DNA from: Blastomyces gilchristii SLH14081
Lineage: Eukaryota; Ascomycota; Eurotiomycetes; Onygenales; Ajellomycetaceae
Assembly: GCF_000003855.2 (NCBI RefSeq)
Contig: NW_003101674.1
Span: forward strand, 1,516,842 to 1,580,841
DNA length: 64,000 nucleotides
Reading direction: 5' to 3'
Under the pieces are notes generated by a model, which was given only the letters and a program-made list of their open reading frames with translations, did no database searches and was not told the origin of the DNA. Shown here piece after piece: positions 36,721-49,350 of this stretch. The first letter of the stretch is position 1; each line of letters opens with the position of its first letter. The translations under genes were made by a program, and so were the position numbers.

Positions 36721-37808
36721 TTATTTCTGACTGCCTCTTCTGCCTTCACCTCTCTTCAAAACTCACTGAAATCAATCATGTTATTTCTCTTCAAATATTC
36801 TACAGTTCTGTGAATCACCAAGGCGCGTGAGCGCTGTCACAGATTGAAGAGAGAGAAGAAGAAGGCATTTAAGCAAGAGAAGACAGATTGTAAGACATGT
36901 TATGATACCTTGAAGAGACTCTGCAAGAGAGCAGAATGATAATGATTTTAAGTAATACTTCTGATAGATTTAGACTGAACTAAGTATAGGAATAATGTGG
37001 ATGATGCTGCCTGTAAGAGATTGAAGAAGAAGATAGTGAAGAGTCTCATACAGTAGTGATAAGATCAGAAGAAGTCTTAAGAATAATTTGAGACTAAGAT
37101 GAAGAGAGAAAGAGAGAAGAAGAGTATTACTATAAATAAGTAATAACAGAAAGAGATTAAGAGAATGTTAAAGTAAGAGATAAAGAAGTCAAAACTGATA
37201 AGTTTTTTATCTATTAAGAGATAATGATTTTTAATAACACTTCTGTTCTCTAATTGATTAGCAGAAGCTGACAGAGAAGAAGAAGATTGAGGTCTTATTC
37301 AGATCTTGAATGCACTTCATAATTCAGAATATTGAGAAGACAGCTCTGCTCTCTGAGCATATCAATCTGCTTACTACTGAGATGAAACCTGAGACAGTAG
37401 ATCAGGAAATGCAGGATTTTGAGGTACAGATTGACCTGACTGAGAGAGAGCAGTGAAAACTCTTCTCTGAGAAGACAGTCAAGAGAGATTTTAAGATGAT
37501 TATCATCTCAGATAAGAAGGAGAAGAAGAAGAAGAAGAATAAGAAGTGAATTATAAAGAATGATAAGAAGAATGAGAAAGAGCAGAAAGATGATGAGTAG
37601 AAAAAGTTTTTTTCTTTTTATATTAGTTAGTTGTAAGTTCATAATTATTAATAATTAAAATTAATTTTAAGTTTTTAAAAATTATTGTACAAGTTGTAAT
37701 CAAGTCAGGAATAATATATATATATATATATATCTATAATGTATAAGTATCAACATTTTTTCAATATTAGTATTTACATTTATTCATATATTCATACATT
37801 TTTGAATA

Positions 37809-37908
37809 NNNNNNNNNNNNNNNNNNNNNNNNNNNNNNNNNNNNNNNNNNNNNNNNNNNNNNNNNNNNNNNNNNNNNNNNNNNNNNNNNNNNNNNNNNNN
37901 NNNNNNNN
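37809..37908. other. Assembly gap (100 N) in left arm
   Basis: A round-number gap at the inner end of the left arm. The right arm (about 40900-41000) shows what should be there: AT-rich sequence without coding signal. Confidence 0.95.
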
Positions 37909-37983
37909 ATTAATATATTTCGATGATATGATTGAGATTATTAAGATTGCTTATTTACTTTTATATATTAATGATATTCAATC

Positions 37984-40842
37984 TAGGCTGGCCGTCGTGT
38001 TACAACTAAGCTAAGAAACAAGATTATTTTCTCTTATATTAATTCTTCTTACACACATCAGTGATCAGTTATTGAAAATAAATTATCATCTTTCTTAAAT
38101 TATTATCATGTCTTCTGAATTCACTTCTTTCACTTCTTTTACTTCTATTGAAGATTCATAAACTCTTTAAGAAATCACTGTGAATCACAAAGTCTATGTT
38201 ATTTACAATTTAACACAGAATGCTCTCTTTTAATTATAATGAATAATTACTTCATTCTTCATATCTGATTTCAGGTCATGAAATTTATGAAAAACTCAAC
38301 ATAAACACTGAGATGAACTATGAAATAATTATCAACAGGTTGTATTACAGATTACTGAAGAGTCATCTCTCTGCTATAATCACTGCAACTTCATTCAGAA
38401 AAATTCATTATAAACTGATTATAGCTCTGAAGAAATTTCTCAATATCTGAAGTCATCAGAATACAGATAATAAAAGAAAAATAAGCAGAAGATTACTACT
38501 GAGCTGATAAGTTACTCTATCAGATAATAATTTTTAATAATGCTAACTTTCTAATTTGAAGAAAATCATGTAAAAATAATCATATATCAGTACTCTGATT
38601 TCATAACTCTTATCTAATAACTTCTGTGAATAATTACTTTACATGTGTATATCTCTGAATCTTTCTCTTTGATCAATTGAAAACCCTGAATTCTGAACAC
38701 TTCTTCAAATGCTTAATTCAAATCTTTATATTCTACATTGATTCTGTCTTCAGTTCAACCTTGAGACATACTACAAAGTCAATATACAATATCTAGAATC
38801 AGAGTTGAAGAATCATTGAAGAGTGTCTCTCACAGTGAATGCATGAACTAGTACAAATAATCTTATATTTATGAGAGTTATATGTTATTACATTGATGAG
38901 AACTGAACTTATTAAGAGATATTAATTGAATTCAAATCATTGATCAGTAGTCATACTGAGAATTATATAACAGACATATTAATAACTGTGATTAAAAATG
39001 ACTATTGAGATATTAGTCTCAGTCTTCTTACAATTACAACTGATAATGCTGTGAATAACTACACTATGATGAAGAGCTTAGAGCAAAAATTAGCTTTGTA
39101 TTTCTGAAATGATAAATAAGGTCATATTCTCTGCATTGCTTATGTGATTCAACTTGTAATGCAAACACTGATAAAGAATCTTAACATTGAGATGAAGAAT
39201 AATGAGATGACTGATTCTTGAAATGAGAATGAGATGAAAGTGATTACTCAAGTAACTTTTACATTCATTTTATAAAAGATAATGTTTTTTGACAATACTT
39301 TTTAATATTGCTTGTTGATAATGCTTTTTGATAATGCTACTGTTAATTTTGAATAGATTGACTAATAATTTAAATATCACAGATTCAAAACATTGCTAAT
39401 GTGATTTGTACCTTCTCTAAACAATAACAATAATTTCATGATATTCAATAAATAAACAAATCAGTCATATCACTGAATATGATACAGAATGTTAAAACAC
39501 AGTGAAGTTCAATATATGAGATGACTGTTCAGACTCTTTGATTGTATCAGATAATTGATCATTGAGTACAACACTCTGATTAGAAAAAGATTCAGATATT
39601 GAAACTTTCTGATATGAAGTGAACTCAGTTGAAATATGTGATTGATTTACTGTTTCAGTTTTATAAGATTATAAAGACAGTCTCAATCACTTGTACATCA
39701 ATGCTGCAGTCAGTCTGATGAGTGTATAACAGTTTATTTACTCATCTTGAGAAGCAGTTGAATCACTCAAAAAGAAATTCAGTCTGAGATAATGCTATAG
39801 TACAGGCTATTATTACTGTAAGAAATAAACTGGCATATTACTACAGTAAAACTGAACAATCTTTTACAGAGTACTATACTGTAGCAGCTTTACTAGATTC
39901 CTTCTATTGAGTTAATATCTACACTTCTCAAGATTGAACAGAGAAGAAATAAGACTCATATATCAAATTAGCCTGAGACTACTACAATGTCAACTATCAG
40001 AGAATTGAATGAGCAGATGTTCAAGATGTGAAGATAGTGAAATACATTTCTCTAGTAAGTAATGATCTTTGATAACACTTTATATCATATAGAACTATAA
40101 TACTAACTTTGAAACAGAACTTATATATATTGATTGCAACTGAAAATCAGGTAAAACTATATACTTATAAAACTGAATTTGACTGCTATCTTCAAGATAA
40201 TCTAATGAATTTACACATCAAATCAATTCTAGAGTTATAGAAAATTGTTAAGAGTATATATTCAACTGTTGTACTGATGATGTGTGATATTCTGATAATT
40301 TCATTGACAGAGATGAGAATGAAGTGAAAGTTCAACTCAAGTTGAGATATTTATCACTATCATCAGAGACAATTACAAGGAGAAACAATCAAGAAACTCA
40401 TGATTATAAAACATGAAATTATCAGATAGTTTAATATCTCTGATCACAGTATATCAGAGAAGTGTAGTTTTCATGAGAAAGTGAAGAATAAACTTGTACA
40501 AGAATGTATTTAGTTGTTTCATGAGCATTATCAATAATTGTTACTAAATTCTGATTATATAAGCAATCACTGAATGAACTGAATGAGACTGATTTTGATC
40601 TTCAGTCTCAGTTTCATTCTGATTTTGAAAGAATGATCATCTTTCACAGTTTATTCTGAGAAATTACTCTCATTTCACTGTTCTTGAATTAAATCTGGTC
40701 ATTTTTCACACCATTTCTCTCAGAAATGGTTCATTTTCAGATTTTTTTAAGGCTTGGTCCTGTTGGGACTCACGCCAAGAAATGTATGAAATCAGATCAA
40801 ATGAGATCAAATGTGAAATTCATAGTCCCACCGGCCAGTCTA
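37984..40842 (+). mobile_element. hAT2: full-length hAT element at the palindrome centre
   Basis: 2859 bp, from TAGGCTGGCCGTC to CCGGCCAGTCTA (11-bp imperfect terminal inverted repeats). The flanking 8-mers are ATTCAATC (37976-37983) and GATTGAAT (40843-40850): reverse complements of each other, not a direct duplication, because the flanks are inverted copies. A transposase remnant fills the interior. The 3' end still shows CCGG and CGCC. Confidence 0.9.
38108..40430 (+). pseudogene. hAT transposase remnant (hAT2)
   Basis: The reading starts with ATG 38108 (MSSEFTSFTSFTSIEDS). The hAT catalytic-domain block TTDNAVNNYTMMKSL begins at 39036, followed by a C-x-A-x-V-x-Q-L form of the usual C..H..NL motif (about 39127). 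The insertion and dimerisation region includes NKLAYYYSKTEQSFTEYYT (about 39825-39880). The C-terminal block reading NSSWDIYHYHQRQL..ETIKKLMIIKH (about 40335-40415) corresponds to the NSARDICHYRR...TI..LM signature of fungal hAT transposases. Many stops occur at Trp positions. The family catalyses cut-and-paste transposition with 8-bp duplications, as seen around the MITEs. Confidence 0.82.
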
Positions 40843-43196
40843 GATTGAATATTATCAATATATAAAAGTAAATAAATAATGTTGATTAATCTCTATTATA
40901 TTTCTTGAAATATATTAATATTATAAAAGAGAGTGTTATCGAATTATGTTATCAGATAATATTATTAAAAATATATTAATATTATAAATATCAATGTTGA
41001 AAAAATGTTGATACTTATACATTATAGTGACATGATAGTTGAATATATATATATATATTATTTCTAATATTGATAATTGATTACAACTTATACAATAATT
41101 TTTGAAAACTCAAAATTAATTTAAATTATTAACTAATAGTTATAAACTTATAACTAACTAATATAAAAAGAAAAAAACTTTTTCTACTTATTATCTTTCT
41201 TCTCTTTCTCATTCTTCTTATTATTCTTTATAATTCACTTCTTATTCTTATTCTTCTTCTTCTTCTTCTTATTTGAGATGATAATCATCTTGAAATCTCT
41301 CTCTACTATCTTCTCAGAAAAGAGTTCTCACTGCTCTCTCTCAGCCAGGTTAATCTGTATCTCAAAATACTACATTTTCTAATCTGCTGTCTCAGGTTTC
41401 ATCTCAGTAGTAAGCAGATTGACATACTCAGAGAGCAGAGCTGTCTTCTCAATATCCTGAATCATGAAGTGCATTCAAGATCTAAACAAGGCCTTAATTT
41501 TCTTCTCCTCTGTCAGCTTCTGCTAATCAATTAGAGAATAGAAGTATTATCAGAAATTGTTCTCTCTCAATAAAAAACTTATGAGTTTTGACTTCTTTAT
41601 CTCTCACTTCAATATCTTCTCAATCTTCTTCTATTACTACTTATTTACAGTAATACTCTTCTTCTCTCTCTCTCTTTTCATCTTAATCTTAAATTATTCT
41701 CAGAACTTCTTCTGATTTCATCACTACTATATGAGACTCTTCACTGTCTTCTTTTTCAATCTCTTACAGACAGTGTTATTCACATTATTTCTATACTTAG
41801 TTTAGTCTAAATCTATCAGAAGTATTACTTAAAATTGTTATTATTATACTCTCTTACAGAGTCTCTTTAAGATATTATAATATGTCTTACAATCTGTCTC
41901 TCTGTACTTGAACATCTTCTTCTTCTCTTTCTTAATCTGTGACAGTGCTCACACGTCTTGATAGTCTGCAGAACCGCAGAATATTTGAAGAGAGATGATA
42001 TAATTGATTTTGATAAGTGTTGAAGAGAGATGAAGACAGAGAAGGCAGCTAGTAATAATATAATAATGATGATAATGATAATGATGATGATGATGATAAT
42101 GATAATAATGATAATAATGATAATAATGATGATAATGATAAAAGCAGAAGTGCATCAGAATATATTATTGACTTACTAAATATAAAGAGACAAAGAAATT
42201 ATTAACAGTTTTCAGAGATGTACAGAAACAGCTACAGTGTTGCATACCAATATTATCTTCATGTAATACATACACTATTAGTATTCTTTGTATGCATTTA
42301 TTATATAATCTATATCAGAGATACATGCAGAAAATAGATCTTTATTACTAGAAAGAATGATTACAGTAATTCTCTATTTTCATATTATAAAGATAAGTTA
42401 TTCTCATTTCTTTCTTCTCTGTTTTCTCTTCTTCTTCAACTCATCACTAAGTTCAAGCTGGTATGAAAACTATTAAACCACTCTTAGAAATTCTCAAATT
42501 GAAGAGTATAGACTAATCAAATTTTAAATATAGATGAATCAAATTATATTCAATAATATGAATTATTCATTTCTCTCTTAATAAAATAACAGTTACATCT
42601 TTCTCTTCTCTTCTTAAACAAAACATGATCTGTGAAAAGCAAGTATTATATCAGACTATAATAATTAATACAGTCTCAGTATATAGAACTGTATATACAA
42701 AGACATGCTGAACTGAGAGACTGTATGAATTGTGAATCAACAGCAGCATCTCAGAGAGAGCTGTGCAGTATGAGAAAGCTGCAACTCTCAGTTACATATA
42801 TAGAGAGTGAATCACTGCAGTAAGTACATATGCATTGTATAAAAGTAATACTTTTTAATAACACTCAGTCTCTGATATCATGAAAATAGAGTCTCTCTGT
42901 GAGATCTGTTTTTATCAGAAGTCAGAGAATCTTATATTCTTCAAGATTATCTTCACACACCTTATCTGTGAAATTAATGAGAGAAATCATTAATTTCAGC
43001 ATTCTGCTCTTGATGTTATTTAAGTGACAGCAGAGTTCATCCTGATCACACTTTTTAAGTGTATATTTTCTAATAATTCACATTTATACAGATATATACT
43101 GATCATTTATATGACGGGCTGCGCCTGATCAATCATATAGACTATTTCATTACACTTCATAGATTCTTCTGTTCCACTCTCGAACATGTATACTCT

Positions 43197-43372
43197 GATT
43201 CTCGGCCATTCCCGATCGCCGATCCTCAGCCGCTATAAACACGCGTAACATACACTCCGATTCTCAGCCATTCCTGATCACTGATTCTCAGCTGCTATGA
43301 ACGCGTGTAATGTATGCTCTGATTCTCAGCCATTTCTGATCACTGATTCTCAGCTGCTACAAATGTGTGTAT
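43197..43372 (+). repeat. 62-bp tandem repeats within the Gypsy A/B LTR
   Basis: Units at 43197-43258 and 43259-43320, and a partial third from 43321, each with GATTCTC(G/A)GCCATT and an ACGCGTGTAA-like end. The Gypsy B LTRs carry fewer units and are about 333 bp instead of 432, so copy number explains much of the LTR length variation. Confidence 0.85.
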
Positions 43373-43789
43373 ATTCTTCCACCTCAAAGCTTCACTGTGT
43401 ACACCATCACATATGTGTATAAATATTCATCTTGATCACTGATTCTTGCACTTTCTCTTTCTTTCCTTCTTTAATGTTTTTATCTTTGTTAAATAAGATT
43501 TATCAATATAATACTGATCTATTCAGTGTAGGCCTCTTACACTATAAAAATGTTCATTATCTTCTTATTAGGAAATGATTATTCATGCATTGTCTTCTTA
43601 TTAGAAAATGATTATTCACACATCATCTTCTCATCAGAAACAATTATTCATTGAGAGATATCTGAATGTGTAACAATACATAAGAAAGAGAAACACAGTT
43701 AAGCAGACACTGAGTTCTCAGATAAAAGCTTACTTACCAGTCACTCTGACTCTGTAATAAGATTTTACAAGAGAATATCAGTGAAAGAT

Positions 43790-46700
43790 CTGAGAGTTCT
43801 GACACTCAGACATATGAGAATACAATTACACATTTCATGATTGATATAATCATATCTAACAATAATATGAAACTCTTGAACATGAGTATAGATGTGATGT
43901 CACAGTGGCTCTGAGTAATGTCGAAATTACAACAGTAACAGATAGCAGACATGCATGTGACTCAATAACTTCAATACAAAGAGATTTAATAATTATCTTA
44001 TACAATTTCAACATCTACAGAATTGAATACAAAAGTGCTGAAAGAATACTTAGATACTCTCATGTATTTTAATACTTCTGATCTCACTCTCTACTCATTA
44101 TGAAGGATGAAAATGCTTGTGAAACTGAGTGTAGATAAAGATTCCATCAGTTCATTAATCAATCAAGATTGATATATCAATGAATGATTGAAGAATCATG
44201 TGAAACAGAAGTTTCATTCATGAATAAAAGCATGTGAATCAGTGTTATAAACATCTGATAATATTATCAAATATCTTGATATTCTGTTCTGAGACACTGC
44301 TATGCAATAGAAAGCATTAGATTGATTACAGAGTGTCTGACAGAGAAACACTTCTCTTACAATATTCATCCCTGATTTCAACACCAGGATTCTAGAAGCA
44401 GATGATCAATTTTGAGAGAATTGAATGAAGAGTAGCATGCTTAAGAAGACATTGACTTTCAAACTCTTACAGATTCTTATAAGTGTAGACAAACATCAGA
44501 CTTATGAAGACTTCTGCACACAGCTTCAGACATTGAATGACTGTCTTATCAAGCTCAAGAGTATATAGAACAGTGACAGAAGACATTACATCTCAGTCAC
44601 TTATACACTCACACTGAAGAACAACAATGATGCAGATACTATGAACTGAATAGATTCAAATGCCTATACACAAGCAAGAGTTTCCACTGTTTGAATAGGC
44701 TTTCAAGTTCCTGAGATTACTCTCAAAGAAGTCACTGATTAATGTCAATATGAAGTGTGTATTAACTGTAACTGATCAGAACACATTGCTTTCAACTGCT
44801 AATTGATCTATGTGTCTTCACACTTGAGAGAAAGATCAGCATCTGTCCGTGCCAACCACATTGCAGTAAAGAAAGATTTGAAAGATAACTATGAGAATGT
44901 TCTGATAAAACAGGGAAAAGATTAGCTTCTGTTCAAATTTACAAACAGAAGCTTGAAGAGATCAGATGATAATAATTTAAAGAGAAGATGACAATGAATG
45001 CAATTCTTGTATCTACTGTGATTGATAACATGTATAATATGAAAGCTATGATAGACAGTGATCTATGTCACTATGCAATGATAAAATCTTCAGTTATAAG
45101 ATGTCATAATCTTCAGCATATTTCTCTATCAAAACCCTGACTTCTTGCAGAATTTGATGATTTAAAAGACATTTGTATCTGTTACATAGTGAAGCTGATC
45201 ATAGATATGAGAGAACATTAACATGAAGATGTCTATGCATATGAAGTTAATAATCTTGATTATAATCTTATATTAGAACTTGTTTAGCTATCTGAACAAG
45301 ATATCTTGTTAAATGCTTGAAACAGAAGCTTGATATTATCTAACAATGATAGAGTTCACAAAGATGATATTAACAAGATTATGAACCTGACACAGATCTC
45401 TGTCAATATGTATGAAATACTCTGAAAAAGAAGTCATTATCAAAATCACTGACAGAGTCACTGACAAGTTCACTGACAGCAGAATCATATGTCAATCTAT
45501 TCTATCAGTCTGACTTATATCAAAAAGGCTCCAGAAAAGTTATTCTGTGTTATAATAACAGATTTTTATACAAAACTCTCTTTATAATATCATGAATATC
45601 TAGATGTCTTCTGATAAGATAATATTATAAATATACTTCTCTTACAAGGTTCTGAAGTGAATCACAGTATCAAGTTAGAGAAAAAGAATGATAAGAACTC
45701 TGAACTGTTATGAGACTCTCTTTATAATATGTTTTGAGATGAACTTCTTCTTCTTTAAAAGACACTCAATGATCTGTTGAATAAGAGATTCATACATGTT
45801 AGTAACTCTTCTGCCACAGCCTCTATTTTCTTTGCAAAGAAACCAGGTGAAGAACTTCAGTTCTGTGTGAATTATTGAGAATTGAACAGATTAATAAAGA
45901 AAGACTGTTATTCTTTATCTCTTATCAATGAAATACTAACTTGTATTGAATAAGCTCAATGATTTACAAAGTTAGATGTCATCATCACATTTCATAAGAT
46001 TCATATTACTGAAGAAGATGAGTGGCTTACAGCATTCTGAACATGATATGATCTCTTTGAATAAGTAGTCACACTCTTTGAACTGATCAATGCTCTCAGC
46101 ATATTTCAGAAGTATATCAACTGAGCACTCTGAGACTTTCTTAATAAATTTGTATCTGCTTATCTAGATAACATTCTCATCTTCACTGATGAATTCAGAA
46201 AGAAATATCAAGAGCATGTGCAAAGAGTATTACAATAACTATAAGAAGTAAAACTATCAATTGATATTAATAAGTGTGATTTTGAAGTCAAGAGTACTAA
46301 GTATTTAGGTTTCATTATAGAAGCTGGTAAGAAAATCTGAATGAATTCTGAGAAGGTCTCTGCTATTCTTGAATGAGAGGTCTCGTACACTGTGAAAGAT
46401 GTATAAAGCTTCATCAGATTTGCTAACTTCTATCAGTGATTTATATGAAACTTCTCAGATATTGTGAGATAACTTACAGATCTCACTAAGAAAGACTCAG
46501 TATTTCAATTATCAGTGAATACTGAAGCTGCATTTACACAGATGAAGAAGATGTTCATTAATACTTCTCTGCTGATAATATTCAATTCTGATTATAAGAT
46601 AGTTGTTGAGGCTGATTCTTCTGACTATGTGACAGAAGAAGTGATATTATAATATAATAATGAAGATATTCTATAATTATATATCTTTATATCTAAGAAA

Positions 46701-48615
46701 CTGAGTTCTGCTGAATGCAATTATGAGATCTATAATAAGAAACTTCTCATAATTATATGCTGTTTAAAAGAATAAAACTCTGAACTCTGAAGTGTCTCTG
46801 AATTTGAGATAATCACAGATTATAAGAATCTCAAATACTTCATAACTATCTATAAACTCACTGAATGATAGATATGATGATCTGAGTTTCTAAGCCGCTT
46901 TCATTTTATAATACACTATCACCTCAGCAGTCAGAACTTGATGACAGACACTCTCTTATAATGAGAACAAGATATACTGTCTGATGTGACAGATACACAC
47001 TGAATGAACTGAGAACATCAGCTCTTAGATCTGAAGATATTGATTAATCAAGATAGAACAACTCATGACACTATACATACTTCTCTGATTAGAACACTCT
47101 CTCTTCAAACTGATACTGATATTAAGATCTTCACTTCTTCTATACTGAATGAACTGTGGTATATAGCAGCTCAGACTGATGAACTTCTTCAGACTCTCAC
47201 TGAAACAGTATATTAAGAAGCACTCTGATTCTCCTCAGAACTATGTATAAGAACTGATATCTCAGAATATTCAATTGATAATAATAATGCTCTACAATTC
47301 TGTGAATGACACTGAGTCTCTCACTCTGAACTCTTATACACTCAGATAATACAAGAGATACATAATATATATATAACTGATTATTCAGGCTGTGAACAAC
47401 TGTATAGAATAATCTTCTGAGAGTTCTATTAATCTGAGATATTAAACAGTATCAGACACTTTGTCTGAAACTGCAACTGCTGTTCTTCTATTATCTCATG
47501 AAAGAACTGTAGAAAAGATCTACTGAAATCACTTAATATTTCTAATAGAATCTGATAAGATGTAGTAATTGACTTCACTGTCAATCTATCTGAGAGTAAG
47601 AGTTGTAGAAACATTCTGATTATTGTGAATTAATTGTAAAGATATAATATTGAAATCTTGTAACAAGATAAATGCTGAACAAGTCACTGAAGCTTTTCTA
47701 CAGAGCTCATTCTATCAGATGTATGAATTGCTGAGATTTATAGTATCAGATTGAGACTGTCAATTCATGAGCACTCTCTGAATAAGAATCTGTCAAGTTC
47801 TTAAGATTATATACTGTCTGTTAACTGTCTATTACTCTGAGACTGATAATGCATCAGAACAGATAATTCAAACTATAAAGAATTATCTTTATAAGTTCTG
47901 TAATCACTTATAAGATAATGAATATAATCTTCTTCTACACACAGAGATCACTATCAACAGTCAAGATACTGATTTAACAGATATAAGTCTGTTCTTTCTT
48001 ACACATAGTTATTATATGAAAGTGTTGAATCTTCTAGAGATTACACAGTTCACACTGAACTCTCACAGTCTGATTCAGATTGCTGATAATATAGTAATAA
48101 AGCTCTGAGATATCTGTGATTAAGTAGAGATTTTCATGATAACTGTGAAACAAGATTAAGAGAATTAAATCAATATTCACTGAGATCTTACTGAACAATA
48201 TAAGATAGAAGATCTGATATGATTGAATCTTAAGAATATATAAATCACATATTTATCTTGTATACTAGATTACTGTCATATTAGATATAAAGTGATAGAA
48301 GTTCTAGATAGCTATAACTACTATCTTGATACATCATCAGAGATTCATAATATATTTCATACAAGCTTGCTTCACTGTACTGTCACTGATCTGTTCCTAT
48401 CTCAGCTGACTTCTGACTGACAGTCACCAGACATTATAGAAGAAGATAATGAGCTTGAGTGAGAGATTAAGAATATTCTTGATAAGAGATTTCACAGCTG
48501 CAGTCAGTAATATCTTATGAAATGAATTGACTATAATCAACTGATCTGAACTCTGAGTTTCATATTATCTGAAACAGCAGCTCTTGACTGATGAGAACTA
48601 CTTCTGAAAGAGAGA
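43790..48615 (+). pseudogene. Gypsy A Gag-Pol remnant with chromodomain
   Basis: Gag spans about 43870-44900 and includes an intact-looking zinc knuckle, CINCN-x-SEHIAFNC (44758-44799, with one Trp-to-stop codon inside). A protease-like MIDSD block lies near 45050. The reverse-transcriptase core has YLDD changed to YLDN (46161-46172). RNase H follows to about 46950. Integrase (about 47380-48100) includes a SETDNASEQIIQ-like block. At the end (about 48449-48590) EWEIKNILDKR..YLMKW resembles the start of a chromodomain, which in chromoviruses directs integration to heterochromatin. Stops are frequent. Gypsy B is a better preserved relative. Confidence 0.82.
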
Positions 48616-49187
48616 GGCTAATGTGACAGGCTGTGTCTGATCAATTATATAGACTATTCTATTACACTTCATAGATTCTTTCATTTCACTCTCAAATATG
48701 TACACTCTGATTCTCACCCATTCTCAATCACTAATCCTCAGCCGCTATGAACGCGCGTAATATACACTCTGATTCTCAGCCATTTCTGATTGTCAATCCT
48801 CGGCTGCTATGAACGCGTGTAACATATGCTCTGATTCTCAGCCATTTCTGATCATCAATTCTCAGCTGCTATAAATGTGTGTATATTCTTTCACTCTGAA
48901 GCTCCACCGCGTACATCATCACATACATGTATAAATATTCATCTCAATTGCTGATTCTCACACTTTCTCTTTCTTTTCTTCTTTAATGTTTTTATCTTTG
49001 TTAAATAAGATCTATCAATATAATACTGATCTATTCAGTGTAGACCTCTTATAATTTATTAGATAATATTAAGATAATAGCTTATCACAGCTGTGTTACT
49101 CTCACTGTGAGAGATACACAGTTGATAATAAATATTATAAAGACTCTGAGAAGTAAGTATTTTAAAAGTACTATGACTCTGTAATTT

Positions 49188-49350
49188 TGATTTTTTTTGA
49201 TTTTATTTTTTATTTTTTTTTGTTTTTATTTTTTATTTTTTTCTTTTTCTTTTATTTTTTTTTTTCTTTTTCTTTTATTTTTTTTTTATTGTAATTTTTT
49301 CTTGTTTTTGTTTTATTTTTTAATTTTTATTTTTTTTGTACTTTATATTT
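49188..49350. repeat. Homopyrimidine tract, right arm
   Basis: T-rich with TTTTCTTT blocks; the inverted counterpart of 35331-35535. Confidence 0.88.

Larger units (their letters stand above)
34961..37983 (+). mobile_element. Left arm of giant palindrome (arm-family element)
   Basis: Begins TAGACTGACTGTGTGACCGTG, sharing about 30 bp with one end of the MITEs, and ends ATTCAATC directly before hAT2. The whole arm recurs inverted at 40843-49726. Contents: a terminal 350 bp also seen at 2390-2693 and 49857-50028, a homopurine tract, a (CAT)n repeat, and a Lys/Arg/Glu-rich decayed plus-strand reading at 36840-37600. That reading resembles a charged coiled-coil protein; I do not recognise its family. 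A short CpG-keeping island lies at 36812-36835. Gap 37809-37908 makes the length of 3023 bp approximate. Confidence 0.8.
43105..49058 (+). mobile_element. Gypsy A: chromodomain-type Ty3/Gypsy element
   Basis: Two LTRs of 432 bp each (43110-43541 and 48622-49053), ending CTCTTACA or CTCTTATA. The right LTR starts TGTGAC; the left starts TATGAC by one transition. The 5-bp duplication ATTTA lies at 43105-43109 and 49054-49058. A purine tract precedes the right LTR (about 48605-48618). The left arm shows the empty site near 35680-35690. The LTR ends of this family also occur in Gypsy B and in the solo LTR at 60945. Confidence 0.92.

Noticed and set aside
36618..36830. His/Tyr-rich open frame, and its counterpart at 41949-42155.
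   Set aside because: Generated by the trinucleotide repeat; the two copies are inverted repeats of each other and not separate genes.
36812..36835. Second SINE copy suggested by CCAAGGCGCGTG, shared with the SINE head.
   Set aside because: Similarity stops after about 13 bases; no A-box, B-box or tail is present.
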